From: Rhizophagus clarus
Taxonomy: Eukaryota > Glomeromycota > Glomeromycetes > Glomerales > Glomeraceae
Direction of reading: 5' to 3'
DNA: 64,000 nucleotides
Assembly: GCA_015698045.1 (NCBI GenBank)
Contig: BLAL01000191.1
Span: 248,001-312,000, forward strand
Made by a program: the position numbers and the translations under genes. Within the stretch, counting starts at the first letter, position 1, and the number at the start of each line of letters is the position of its first letter. Positions 44,019 through 57,239 of the stretch are shown piece by piece. Below the pieces are notes generated by a model, which had not been told where the DNA came from, made no database searches, and worked only from the letters and a program-made list of their open reading frames with translations.

Positions 44019-46108
44019 AATTATTTTTTAAAAGAGCATATGTAAAGTTTTTCCTTTTATATCTTAATTAGATTAGATAATTCTTCTGTGCGACTTCAAA
44101 AAAATTATTAATCATAGATTCATAGTCGATTATTAATTAAAGAGATCGGTTTTCTTTTTTTCAACGAAAAAATGCAATACAATCCCGTCATAGTTGAACA
44201 ATTTATGTAAATAAGTTCAAAAATTCTCTCCTTTCATAATTATTTTAAACTAACCAATTTTTACATATTTATTTTACAGTCTTTGTTGTGAATGCGGAAC
44301 AACCATTACCCCAAACCCTTCAAATAAGTGTATCAATTGCATTCGTAATGAGGTTGACATTACTGAAGGCATTCCAAAACAGGTTACTTTACATTATTGT
44401 CGAAACTGTGAAAGATATTTGCAACCACCAAATGTCTGGGTTTCAGCGGGTTTAGAAAGTCGTGAATTATTGGCGTTATGTCTTAAAAAATTAAAAGGTT
44501 TAAACAAAGTACGATTAATAGATGCTGGTTTTATTTGGACTGAACCTCATTCAAGAAGGATTAAAGTTAAATTAACAATCCAAAAAGAGGTTTGTATATT
44601 TCTTGTTCGTTTCTATTCTTTTTAATATATAAATATTTTGTAATATATATTTTATGTTATTAGGTTTTTGTGTCAACAATTCTACAACAAATATTTGAAG
44701 TAGAATTCGTTGTTAACTATCAACAATGTGGTGATTGTGCACGTATAATGGCAAAAAATACGTGGCAATCAATGGTACAAGTCAGACAAAAAGTCAACCA
44801 CAAAAGAACTTTCTTGTTCTTGGAACAAATTATTCTTAAACATAGTGCTCACAAAGAAACTATTAATATCAAGGAGGTCAAGGATGGTATCGATTTTTTT
44901 TATTCCAACAGATCTCATGCTATTAAAATGGTAGAATTTTTAAATGCTGTTGTTCCTGTCAGGTAAATTATGTTCTATGCATTTTTTTTTTTTTTTATGA
45001 TCTCGATTTTTATAATTAATTTCTAAAATTTGCACCAATCTATTTAAGAACAAAGACATCTGAACAACTAATATCAACAGATATTCACAACAATACATCA
45101 AATTATAAATTTACTTATTCTGTTGAAATTGTACCCATATGCAGAGATGACCTAATTTGTTTGCCACTTAAAATTGCGCGTTCATTAGGAAACATAAGGT
45201 CTGATGAGGTGTATTTCTCTTAAACCATAATATAAATTCTAAATATAATACGATCATTATTTTGATAGTCCTTTGGTGATATGTTATCGTGTCGGTAATT
45301 CCATTCATATAATGGATCCAAATACTTTAGCAGGTATTTAACTATCCTACTTCAACAATTCCGATTGTTAATTTCATTTATTAAAATATTTGTTTTCATT
45401 GAATAGTTTCAGAAATCACGACTTCAACGTATTGGAGGAACCCATTCACTTCATTATCAACAATAAAGAATTTAGTAGAATATTATGTCTTAGATGTTGA
45501 ACCATTGGGCCCAAAACGTGGAAAGGTAATTAAATATGTAAATTCAATATAAACAAATTATGTATAAATTTTTTTTTTTTTCCATTTTTCATTAGTATGT
45601 TCTTGCCGACATCCAAGTTGCACGATCTTCAGATTTTGGAAAGAATGACACCACGTTTTTTGCGCGTTCTCACCTTGGTGCAATTCTGAATCCTGGAGAT
45701 ACAGCTTTAGGATATGATCTTGCATCTTCCAATTTTAACGACTATACTTTTGATACTCTCAATAGAAATTCTCTTCCTGATGTTATACTAATCAAAAAAT
45801 CTTATCCGCAAAGACGCAAGAAAAATAAGTCTCGTAAATGGAAGCTAAAATCATTATCTAAAGAAAAAGAGGAAATGGCTCCTAGAAAACAAGATGTTGA
45901 TAAAATGGAGGAAGATTACGAGTTGTTTTTACGAGATTTGGAAGAAGATCCAGAATTAAGACAAAATATTAATCTTTATAAATCTAGTAACGCAATGGAT
46001 GTGGATACTGCAGCCGAAGAAAGTGCAACTGAAGAGGAAGAAAATTTTCCTGAAGTAGGAATAGAAGAGTTGTTAGAAGATCTAACACTGAAAGATAGTG
46101 ACGAATAA
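43957..46108 (+). CDS. NMD3: NMD3, 60S ribosomal subunit export adaptor
   Basis: Seven exons (43957-44003, 44280-44589, 44664-44962, 45049-45198, 45269-45333, 45407-45525, 45596-46108) give 500 residues, the normal length. NMD3 binds nascent 60S subunits at the subunit interface and, through Crm1, exports them from the nucleus. Family motifs: LLCCECGTTITPNPSNKC, CIRNEVDITEGIPKQVTLHY, CRNCERYLQPPNVWVSAG, GFIWTEPHSRRIKVKLTIQK, YQQCGDCARIMAKNTWQSMV (all zinc-binding CxxC knuckles), YWRNPF and VLADIQVARSSDFG. The C-terminal third carries a basic NLS (QRRKKNKSRKWKLK) followed by an acidic, leucine-spaced NES-like segment (YELFLRDLEEDPEL). Exon 1 encodes only 15 residues and lies antisense to the acetyltransferase exon 1. 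Confidence 0.95.
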
Positions 46109-46489
46109 TAAATAATAGATAAAAAAACAAATTTTTGAATAAAGATTTGATTTATATTTATTGTATCGATAATTAAGATCGTCTGTGTTACTGTGTTACC
46201 TAATTGTAGTAGGGTGGCGTAACATAAAAAAAAAAAAAAAAATTTAAATTTTGTCTTTTTTCATACCTTGAGCTTTTCCAAATTATAGAATTGTTCGTTT
46301 GCCCTAGTTTATAGATCACTTTCCGAAAACATAATAAATTACACCGGCTTACGTCGAGTATGTTTACACGAATCTGCTTTTCTTTTAATTTAATGAAAAA
46401 ATTGAACTATCTGAAGTTGACGTGTAAAAAAAAAAAAAAAATTCTTTTTTCGTAAACGTTGGTTAATCAACTGGGTTTACATTTTAGAT
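46109..46489. promoter_or_regulatory. 380-bp NMD3-KAP121 intergenic region
   Basis: Two A15-16 tracts (46219-46234, 46425-46440) and an AG dinucleotide just upstream of the importin ATG (TTACATTTTAG at 46477-46487) suggest that a 5'-UTR intron may end there. No gene was seen. Confidence 0.4.
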
Positions 46490-49400
46490 ATGTCAACCAC
46501 TGTTTCTTCTTTAGTTTCATCCGATGTTGTTTCCCAACTGAATCAAGTTCTATCGAGTTTGGTTTCTAATAATAATGATCTTCGCTCAAGTGCAGAGAGA
46601 CAGTTGAACGAACAGTGGATTACACAGCAGCCGGAATTACTGTTACTTTCATTGGCACAGCTTGGAAGAGCACATGAAGAAGCTCACGTGAGAAATCGGT
46701 TTGAAAGTTTTAGTTGTTCTTGGAAATAAAAGGACTAGGACGTATTTATCTTATTTACGCGTTTTTTATAGGGTCGTTCATTTTCGTTCGTTCTATTACG
46801 GAGAATCGCATTCAAGCAGGCACCAAATCAAGCCTCAAAACTTGATGATATAACTATTTGGGATCGTCTTCAAGAACAAAGTAGGCAAGCTATCAAAACT
46901 GAATTATTAATGTCTTTATCGATAGAACGGGAGAATACAGTACGTCACAAAGTCTGCGACGCCGTTTCTGAGGTAGCTAAAAATTCATTTTTAAAAGGAC
47001 GTAAGTATTTATTTAACTTTTATTTATTAAATTAAAGGTAATATGCTTATACATGTTTTGTTTTCTTGTCATGTAGAAAAGTGGACCGAACTTCTTCCTG
47101 CACTTATTGAAGCAAGTGAATCACCTTCTGCAGAACATCGCGAAGCTGCTTTACGTATATTTTCGGCGGTTCCTAATCTTCTCACCGACTTACCAATAAA
47201 TGAAGTTAAAAGAGTATTTTTAGTTAATTTACAAGATGCTAATAACGCGGCTGTATGTAATGAGTATACGTTTGTTTCTTTTACAATCGCAGCATATTAT
47301 GCCTCTTTACTTACCTAGATCCTAAGTTTATCATATATTTTATTTTTATAACTCTTAATACTAAAATAAAAAACAAGGCATATTATAATGACGTAGAATA
47401 ATATGAACTAAGAGAATTATAAAATTTTCTGTTTAGATACGTATGGCTGCTTTGAAAGCTGCGGTCGCTTTCATGTTAGAAACAGATCAACAAAACAGAA
47501 GCTCTTTTGCCGAATTGATGCCGCAAATGTTAGAGGTACAATTATTCACATAGTGATTACGCAGAACTTATATATAGAAATATATGTGCATTAATGAACA
47601 AAAGACCGATGGTTGTACTTAGAGCTTGACGAAGTGATTTTATAATTTGAATGCATCAAAAGGTGCTTTCTCCACTTATAGCGCAACGCGATGAAGATGG
47701 CTTAGCTGATGGCATTATGGTGTTCATAGAACTCGGGGGAAGTTTACCAAGGATATTTAAGCAAGTACTCCCTAGCGTCATGCCTTTTGCTATCAATATT
47801 GTGAAAGACAAGACTTTTGAAGATGGTACTCGTCAAACAGCTCTTGAACTCCTGCTCACGTTATCCGAGGCTTCTCCATCCATGATGCGCAAGACTCAAG
47901 AATTTTGCGCACAAGTCATTCCCATTTCCTTGGAGATGATGACAGAATTGGATGACTCTGAGGATTGGTATACGACGGATGATGTGAGAAAATTTTAGTG
48001 AATTACGTATCTAAATCATAACAACCTTTTATAAATATTATCTCGCATTATTTATTTTTAGCTTGAAGATGATGATAATGATGAAAATTATGTTATCGGT
48101 GAACATGCGATGGACAGGTTGGCACGTAATCTTGGTAATTCATTATTTCTTTGTAAACTATTAAAATTTCAAATTTAAGGCATTACTTAATACATATATT
48201 TACACATAGGCGGAAAAGCTATACTTCCAATTACTTTCAATTATATTCCTTCAATGTTGGGTTCTGAAAGATGGGAACAGCGACACGCTGCTCTTATGGC
48301 AATTTCTGCGATCGGCGAAGGATGTGTTAAGATTATGGAAGCTGAATTAGGAAAAATTTTAGAGTGGGTATTTATAAATATTAATTATTTAGTTTTAAAT
48401 CGATTTAATTCATTATTTTATTTCCTTTTAGATTGATATTACCGTATCTTAGAGATCCACATCCTCGTGTGAGATACGCCGCATGTAATGCTATTGGTCA
48501 AATGTCAACAGATTTTCAAGATTCTCTTCAAAGAAAGTATCATCAAATAGTCCTCACTAATTTAATTCCTGTTATGGATGCTCCTGAACCAAGGTATTTT
48601 TTTTTTTTTTTTTGTTTTGTAATTTAAATATGGATATTTCATCTTAATATAATAACATTTCTAACTGAAGAGTACAAGCTCACGCTGCTGCCGCTTTAGT
48701 AAATTTCTGTGAGGCTGCTGATAAATCAATTCTTGAACCATATTTGGATACTATTTTTGAAAGACTTTTGGTCCTTCTCAACTCAGGAAGAACTTATGTA
48801 CAAGAACAGGCTATTACATCTATAGCTACTGTCGCTGACAGCGCTGAAGAAAGATTTGTTAAGGTAACGATTATTTTTAAAGAATTTTTTAATATCTCAT
48901 AATTTAATATTCTTTAAATTCAACAGTATTATAGCTCTATTATGCCCTTGCTGATAAATGTACTGGGAAATGCAACTCAAAAAGAATATCGATTGTTACG
49001 TGGCAAAGCTATGGAATGCGCTAGCCTTATTGGTAAATTTTAAGTTATTGCTTGTTAGTCGGTAACAAATGTTGATAAAGTTTATTCATAATCGAATTGT
49101 TTACGGGAATTTAGCTTTGGCGGTTGGCAAAGAAATTTTCGCTCCAAATTCCGAAGAATTTATTGCATTATTGGCCCAGACCCAACGTATGTTTAGATTT
49201 CGAAAAAAGCTTTTTAAAATAATTTTAGAATTTACGGTAATTTACGATAATTAATTATTTTGAAATTAATTAGAGTCTGTTACTGAACCAGACGACCCTC
49301 AAATATCATATCTTATCGCTTCTTGGGCCAGAGTGTGTAAAGTACTTGGCGAGAGCTTTGTACCTTATTTGTCAATAGTTATGCCTCCCCTGCTACGATC

Positions 49401-49496
49401 TGCTCAGTTGAAACCAGATTTTGCTATTATAGATCGTAAATATGAATTTATTGATTTAATTTTTATAGAAGATTAATCAATAAACTAAAATTAATT

Positions 49497-49530
<34 letters not shown>

Positions 49531-51280
49531 TAAATAGCTGATGATGATATCGAATCCAAATATTCAGCTGAAGACGGTTGGGACTTTATTGGAGTAGAAG
49601 GACAAGTAAGGGATAAGAGATTTTTGTATCAAAAAAAAAAAAACATGTTCATGTTTACTGAATTAATTATCTGTTATTCTTATAACTTGTATTAGCAAAT
49701 TGGTATTAAAACTACTGTGTTAGAAGAAAAATGTACAGCAGTGGAAATGCTTATTTGCTACGCACGAGAACTTGGCCCTGCATTTAGACCATATGTTGAC
49801 AAGGTTCTGGAAATTATTTTACCTTTATTGAAATTTTATTTTCACGAAGGTGTACGAAATGCAGCAGCCGCGACTATTCCTCACCTTATTAACGCTGTCA
49901 AGAAAGCGCCTGATGCTAATCAAGATTCTATATTAAATATGTGGCATTCGATCGCAGAAAAAATAATAGAAGTTATGAATAATGAAGCTGATCCGAGCTT
50001 CTTGTGGCACATTTATGTCACTTTCTATGAGTCTTTGGAAATAGTTGGTGATAATAGTCTTAACGCTACTTTGCTAGAAGAGTTTACAACAGCTACTGAA
50101 TCTCAATTACAAGAATTTTATCAGAGGCTAAAGCAACGCGAACAAGCTAGGCAAAGTGGTGATTATGATGTTGAAGACGAAGACATTATAAATGAAGAAG
50201 AAGAAACTGAAGAAAGCGTTCTTGGTGAACTTTCAAAGACTTTGCACGTCGTATTGAAGACTCATGGAACATCTTATCTTCCGTCATTTGATAAGTTGCT
50301 ACCAATTGTGACTCTATTTTTGGCCGATGCCAATCCAGCCGCTCGTCAATGGGCTTTGTGCGTTTTAGATGATATTGTTGAGTTTACTGGTCCAGCATCA
50401 TGGAATTACCATACTCATTTTTTGGAAAAAATGATCGCATCTTTGTTAGATATAGGTATCTTTTTTAGCAAACAATTTTTTCGCAAATATTTAGGATGTT
50501 GTCTAATTATTTAAAAACGTTTAGCTTCTGATGTTAGACAAGCTGCTGCTTATGGTATTGGTGTATGTGCACAATTCGGCGGTGAAAATTATGCAGACGC
50601 TGTCGCAGGTAGTTCAAATTATCAGTCTATATTTTGCCCGAAAAAAAAAACTAATTTATTATTTATTTTAAAAACAGCTGCATTAACGCCTTTATTTCAA
50701 GTTATAAATTCCGAGGGTTCACGGAAGGAAGAAAACGTTTATGCGACAGAAAATGCAATATCTGCAATTACCAAAATTCTAAAATTCAACAATAGTAAAT
50801 TTGATGTTAATGCGGTAATTCCTGCATGGCTTGCCAGTTTACCTATACGTTATGATGAAGAGGAGGCAGCATTGACATATACTTATTTGTTAGATTTGTT
50901 AGAATCGTAAGTTTCTATTTGTATAATAACTCGTTTGATGATTTTATTATTCTAATTTTTGTTTTTCTTTTTCTAGTCAACATCCCGCAATTCTGGGCAA
51001 TAATAACGAAAATATTCCTCGTATCATCTCAATCTTCACAGAGGTACTTGCTTCAGCGATATTACCCGAATCAGTTTCCACAAGAATGGCTTCTGCAGTA
51101 AAAGTTATTCTAAATAGCCTTCCCGAAAGTGTCAAAACATCATTATGGAATTCTATCGATCCTGAAAAGCGAAATGCCTTACAGGTAATTCTGAATTAAT
51201 TTAATTGTCCGAATTAACATCTTTTACACTCAATAATCATTAATTATAAACATTCTTTTTAGGAGATGAATTACTTTTAA
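46490..51280 (+). CDS. KAP121: importin beta-3 / karyopherin (KAP121, IPO5 family)
   Basis: Eighteen exons give 1103 residues: 46490-46687, 46772-47000, 47077-47252, 47437-47535, 47663-47983, 48062-48134, 48210-48363, 48432-48593, 48671-48863, 48927-49032, 49115-49186, 49274-49435, 49538-49605, 49696-50455, 50525-50608, 50678-50906, 50977-51184, 51263-51280. The protein imports ribosomal proteins and other cargoes through the pore in a Ran-dependent way. HEAT repeats run through the chain. Family blocks include [55 protein letters not shown] (the acidic loop), [60 protein letters not shown] and [20 protein letters not shown]. The length equals the family norm. The last exon has only 18 nt (EMNYF-stop), confirmed by the frame. 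Confidence 0.95.
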
Positions 51281-54200
51281 TTCATAATTGTTAGCCGAAA
51301 TTATTATATTCTTATTATATTGTATTTACGTTTTTTTTTTCCTTATTTTTTAAAATTCGATAGAAACTTAATGAATAGCCTTTGTAGAAATCAATTGTAT
51401 GAATAACATAAATTTATGATTTTTAGTCTTATCAAATATCTCTGCATATTATATTTAATAACAGAAAAAATTTCTATTTATCTATTTAAAAGTACTATTG
51501 TAAATTCGTTCACAAAAATATTATTTAGTAAAGAATTTTTTATTCGCTTATCATTTATTTTAAAGAATATTTTTCGAAAAAGCTGAATGGAAATATATTG
51601 GTTCATTGAGTAACATAATAACCGATTCTAATCAACGATAGGCCAGTCATTACTTGATTTTTGTCATAAGTGCAAGTCATTAGGAAAATTACTTTCTTTG
51701 AACGTCATACTGGGGTGTTCCATATATGTTGATCAAATATATTATATAGTACAGATTTTCACTCTGTATCACGTGATGATCATCAATTTAGTATATGATT
51801 GAATTCAGCTTTATAACTAAAAGTACGATCACAATAATTTTTATATTAAATTTGAAAAATGCTCTCTTTAGTAATACTTTCCTTTCTTAACCTTTGGTTT
51901 ACTTTTGTAAAAAAAAAAAATGTTATGCAATTAAGAATATACAATTTTTTGATCTTTTATATGTAAGCTTTTTAATTTTTTACTTTTAAACTTAGAAACT
52001 AAAGGTGTTATATCATTCTCTATGATTTAAGGTATTTTTCACATCTTAAACTTTATTCGCTATATAAATAAATCAATAATGGACTAATGGTGATAAAGTA
52101 AAGGATTAATAATGGATTAATAATAAGGGATTATTAATAAAAAGTGCATAATTCAATAATGTAAGTTTATTTTATTTTTAAGTCTAAACTTTATTTACTA
52201 ATATATACTTTTATTGGATTTAAAATATTTCTTAGCATTTTTAAGTACTTTTTTCCAAAAATCTACAACAATTATTATTTAAAAAATTTTTTTTTTTAAT
52301 ATATTTAGCAGTTAAATAAAAAGATTTGATGTAAATCTAAATATATAATTTTACCCTTTATAACCAATCAAACACCTTCAATAGATAGTGATTAAGGATA
52401 TAATATATAATTATTTTTGAAAGATAGTAAAGATGTAATCTGTAATTATGATATAATACTATAATAATAATATAATGTAATTATAATACAATCAACTCTT
52501 TATAGCAAACTTCAATACAATAAAAAATACTATATAATGAACTATTAATGTGAAATAGATTTTAATGTATAAAAAAAATCCTTAATTAATCAAATTTTAT
52601 TAAAACAGTATATATAAAAATAATTCTTTTTATAATGATTTTTTATAGCAAATTTTTATTAACTTTAAAGTGAAAATTTCTTAAAAACAAATGTTATCAA
52701 ATAAATCAATAAATACTATTAATTAATAAATGATATTACAATCATAATATAATTTAACAAATATGTATTTTATTATGACAGACATATATAATATATTTTG
52801 ACCAATATAATTTATTTTTTTATTTTAACAAATATTTTATTTATTACTTTTTATTTAATAGACAATTATAAAGACTTATATATTAAAAGTTTCTATTTTT
52901 TATAATATTCAAATTTTTTTAGATTGAAATCTACAAAAAAAAAATAAAAAAAAGTTAATAAATATTCTTATAAAAAAAAAATCAAAAAACCTACCTTTTC
53001 TTTTAGAAATATATATCCTTTTTATTTTCAAGTTCCAGATTGAAATCTATAAAAAAAAAGAAGTAAAAAAAGATCCCAAATATTTTTAATATATATCATA
53101 TTTGGATTTTAGTAAATTAAATCAAATTTAATTTAAGGTTATAATTTAAATTTTAGCAAATTAAATCAAATTTAGCAATATATTATAATATTAAATTTTT
53201 AAATTTTTATAAAATCATATATACATTTTAGTTAAATTTGATACTTTTTAAAAATATATAATAATGTATATTTTATATTTTATATTTTATTAATAAAACA
53301 ACACAAACTATTATAATTTATATTAACTACATAAGAGTAAATCAATTAATAATAAAAAATAAAACTACAAAATTTGTAATCAATTACAGAATTATATAAG
53401 TTAAATAATAATATTAATTTTTATAAATATTTTTAATATATTATATAAATTTAACTAGTAAATCTTATTTATTTTAAATATATTACATAAATATCATATA
53501 CTATCTAAACTTATATTTCATAATAACTTTATGCTATTAAAGTTTTATTTTCAATATATCTTATACCATACAAGCTCATTTCAAATATATTTTTCTTATA
53601 TTATATAGCTTTTAATATTAATAATATACTGTATTAACTTAGATAAAATATTTTTTAGAGTATTATAAACTTCTTAACTATTCAATCCATTAAGGATTAT
53701 TTCAAATATATTTTCAATAATCAATATATTAAAATTTAAGATTAGATAATTATGGTAATTATTATCTATAAATCATACAGTTTAAAATTTTAAATATATA
53801 ATTATTTATATTATGTATATACTTGCTATCTATTTAAAATCCCATTCTATTTCATTCCATTTCATTTCATTCTAAATTCCAAATCACATACTCATTTCAA
53901 TTCTAAATTAATTCTAAATTTCAATTCTATTTCATCTCAAATTTCAAATTTCATTTTAAATCCTATTAAAATAAGTATTTAAATCTATTAAAGTAAAGTA
54001 AAAAAAAATAAAGAAAACATAGATACTATTATTAATATTACAATACAAAGTAACAGAAGTAAAAAAATAATAAATATTTCTATACTTATACAATAAAAAA
54101 ATAAAGAAATAAGTGACAAAAAAATGAATAAAACAAAAAATATATGTATAATTAAATGATTAAATCATATACAAAAATCAGCCTAATTTTAATTGACCAG

Positions 54201-55450
54201 AAATATGATATCAAAAATTCACATGTATAATTATTAAATATTATTCTTTTATAATAAATTAAAAAAATTATTAATACAAATTCAAAATAAATTTAATACA
54301 AATTCAATATAAATTCAACACAAATTTAATAAATTTAACAAAATTTGGCTAAAATTAACAAATTTTTATTAGAATTATCAATATAAATTGAATATAAATT
54401 CAACCACAATTTATTTATATTATGCTTATGATCTAAATCATCTAATTATATAAATAAATCTGCATATATAATTTTTGTACAATATATATGATTTTTTAAG
54501 ATGATTTTTTTAAAAAAATATACATGAAATATTTAAAATTTTTTAAGAAATATACACAAAATATTTAAAATTCAATAGCTCAGAATGTGTTAATAATAAA
54601 TTATTTTATTTTTAAATATGATTTATATTTAAATAATTAAAATATATATATAATTTTAATTATTTTAATTAAAATGAAATTATAATTAAGCTAAAATTTT
54701 TTTTTTCTTATTATAATTTATATTTATTTTTTGATTTAATCATGATATTTATATTTAAATAATTCATATATATATGAAATTTAATTAATATGTTTAATGA
54801 TAAAAAATAGCAATAAATTAAATTATAATTTTTTTTCTACTTAAATTTTTATATTTTAAAATCAAATTATAAAATTTTAAATTTAATAATAATAAATATA
54901 CTTTGCTTTACACATATATGTCATTCCTATAATATTTAATAAAATTGGATGATAATAGATAAGTTAGTTAATATCAGATAAAATAAAAATTGCATTTATT
55001 ACAATATAAATAGTAGAAACCACCATGAATTTTAGGATATTATTACCAATGGTTTATATATCTAATATCTATAATTTTTTTAAGAAAAAATTTTAAATTC
55101 AAATTAATTAATCTATTTAATTAAATCAGAATAAATAAAAAAAATTGTAAATAAAAATAAATTTATTTTTTAAACTTAAAAAAAAAGATGTTTATATTAT
55201 TTTTGATTATTCAATAGTATCATATAACACTGTATAAGGTATCTCAGGTATATATCAATTTCACTTATTTAAAAATTGAATTATACCCAGGGGTATTTTA
55301 TATAGAATATGGAGAAATTAACCAGAATTAACTGAATTTTTACTAGAATTAAGATTTTTTAATTACATATCATACCTGGGTATATTATTATAAGGGTACA
55401 TGAAAAAGAAGATCCCTTAAGCAGTGCTATACGGTATCACATACTTCTAG
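51281..55450. other. 4.2-kb AT-rich desert
   Basis: No gene was supported. Around 55200-55400 a paired TATACCCAGG/CCTGGGTATA short inverted repeat occurs (55275 and 55370), and 53850-53960 has short direct repeats of a TTTCATTTCATTC-like motif. An end-like TCAACTCTTTATAGCAAAC at 52494 recalls pogo termini, but its partner was not found. Confidence 0.5.
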
Positions 55451-55900
55451 TAATATTACGCAAGTTTACAGTCTTATAAATTTTTAAAATATTTCAACTA
55501 TAATATTACATAAATTTATAGTCTTATAAATTATTAAAATATTTTAACTGTAATATTGTATAAGTTTAAAATCTTGTAAATTATTGAAATATTACATCTA
55601 TAATATTGTGTAAGTTCACAGTTTTGTAAATTATCAAAATATTTTAATTGTAATATTATACAGATTTACAATCTTGTAAATTATTAAAATATTTTAACTG
55701 TAATATTGTACAAATTTACAATCTTATAAATTATCAAAATATTTTAACTGTAATATTATACAGATTTATGAGATTATAAATTTGTAGAATATTTCAATTA
55801 TAATATTACGTAAATTTATAAAATTGTAAATTTGCAAAATATTTCAACTATAATATTATATAAATCTTATAATATTGAAATTTTGTATAATATTTTGATT
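55451..55900. repeat. tandem repeat, nine units of exactly 50 bp
   Basis: Units begin at 55451, 55501, 55551, 55601, 55651, 55701, 55751, 55801 and 55851, each starting TAATATTA or TAATATTG. Each continues with a CAAATTTACA/TCTTATAAATTAT core and ends AAAATATTTTAACT. The register is kept with no net indel over 450 bp, although units differ at many sites. A degraded tenth unit starts at about 55902 and shorter fragments follow to 56030. No coding potential. The exact, uninterrupted period suggests past unequal exchange followed by point mutation. Confidence 0.9.
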
Positions 55901-57239
55901 ATAATATCACATAAATTTACAAATTATAAACTTATGGTAATATTTTAAAATTTTTGAAATATTATGCTATAAACATTTGTAAACTTACAAAATTATAAAC
56001 TTACACAATTTTTCACATTATAAAATTTTCTAATATAATAACTATTAATTTTTCAAAAATTAACATTTATAATTTAAGTATTTAGTTTAATATTATCGTT
56101 AATATTTAAATATTTTAAAATCAGTATTTATAATATAAAAAGTTATTATTACCATTACTAATATTATAAACTGAAAGTATCAATATTTATAATATTTATA
56201 TTATATTATCATCAATGCCAAAATTTTTAAAATAAAAAGTTTAATATTAAATAATTTATAATCATTATCATATGCGCCGATCCTTGGAATTAGCTTAAAT
56301 TAAGAATTTTTAATAAAAAATTAGTAAACAGTGCAAAATACGATTGTGTTATACATTCATCTTATCAATCTTATGTAGAATAATCAGAAAATAAAAAAAT
56401 TTTTACAACTCATACTTAAAAATTAAAATAATAATAACTTTTTATAACCCATCAACTATTTTAAGAACCCATCACTTTTTACACCAGTTGCAAATAAAAG
56501 TTTTATGAATACAATTGTAGTTATTTGCAGTTGTTAATGGTATTATTTATTCTCCAAAAGCTTTTTATTGATGTAAAATAATTAAATAAGGCAGCAAAAA
56601 TAACTGGGTTTTGTATAAATTTGCCATCATATTTAAAGAATTTTGAAAATAAAGAAATAACCAAAATTTTCATTATCTTTTAATAATTTTTAATTTTAAA
56701 AATAGTTTTTAAAATATAGAGACAGAGAATCTTCCTTTATATCATTTACTGACGATGATTTTAAAACTCATTTAACTGACATTGAAATCTCATGATATTT
56801 AAATCCACCAGTATGAAAGCTTTGACTTTTAAATGGATGATCGTTGTTACAGAGCCTTGCGAATGCCGCCTTTCTACAAAAACAATATACCTGTATCTCA
56901 ATAAGCTCAGAGAACTCATCACCTACAAAAATTAAAAAAAAAGAAATGTTAGAATGTTTCTTAAAGTCAATTCCTATATGCTTCTCAAAGAAACAACATA
57001 CCGTGTCTCAAGGAATTCCATTTGCTGCAGATAAGTCATATTATGATCGATATACTTTTATTTTATTTTACATTTGGTAAAACTCGGTAAAACAGAATAG
57101 TAAAAGTTATATCATTAGATTCAGAATACCAATAGTCCTATGATCATTTAATAAAAGGATAATTTTTTTTTAAATACACAATATATGAAAGCCCACAGAA
57201 TGCTTTTATAAAAGTTATTTAACAAATTGTTTTAATAAT
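55901..57239. other. AT-rich spacer, no gene supported
   Basis: An open frame at 56844-57080 (starting after GATCGTTGTTACAG) has mixed composition but no recognisable domain. I see no structured RNA. Confidence 0.45.

Noticed and set aside
52494-52670. Possible pogo-like MITE starting TCAACTCTTTATAGCAAAC
   Set aside because: No matching inverted end with TA duplication was found within a few hundred bases.
56844-57080. 78-codon open frame
   Set aside because: No recognisable domain, no splice partners and an isolated position in a desert.
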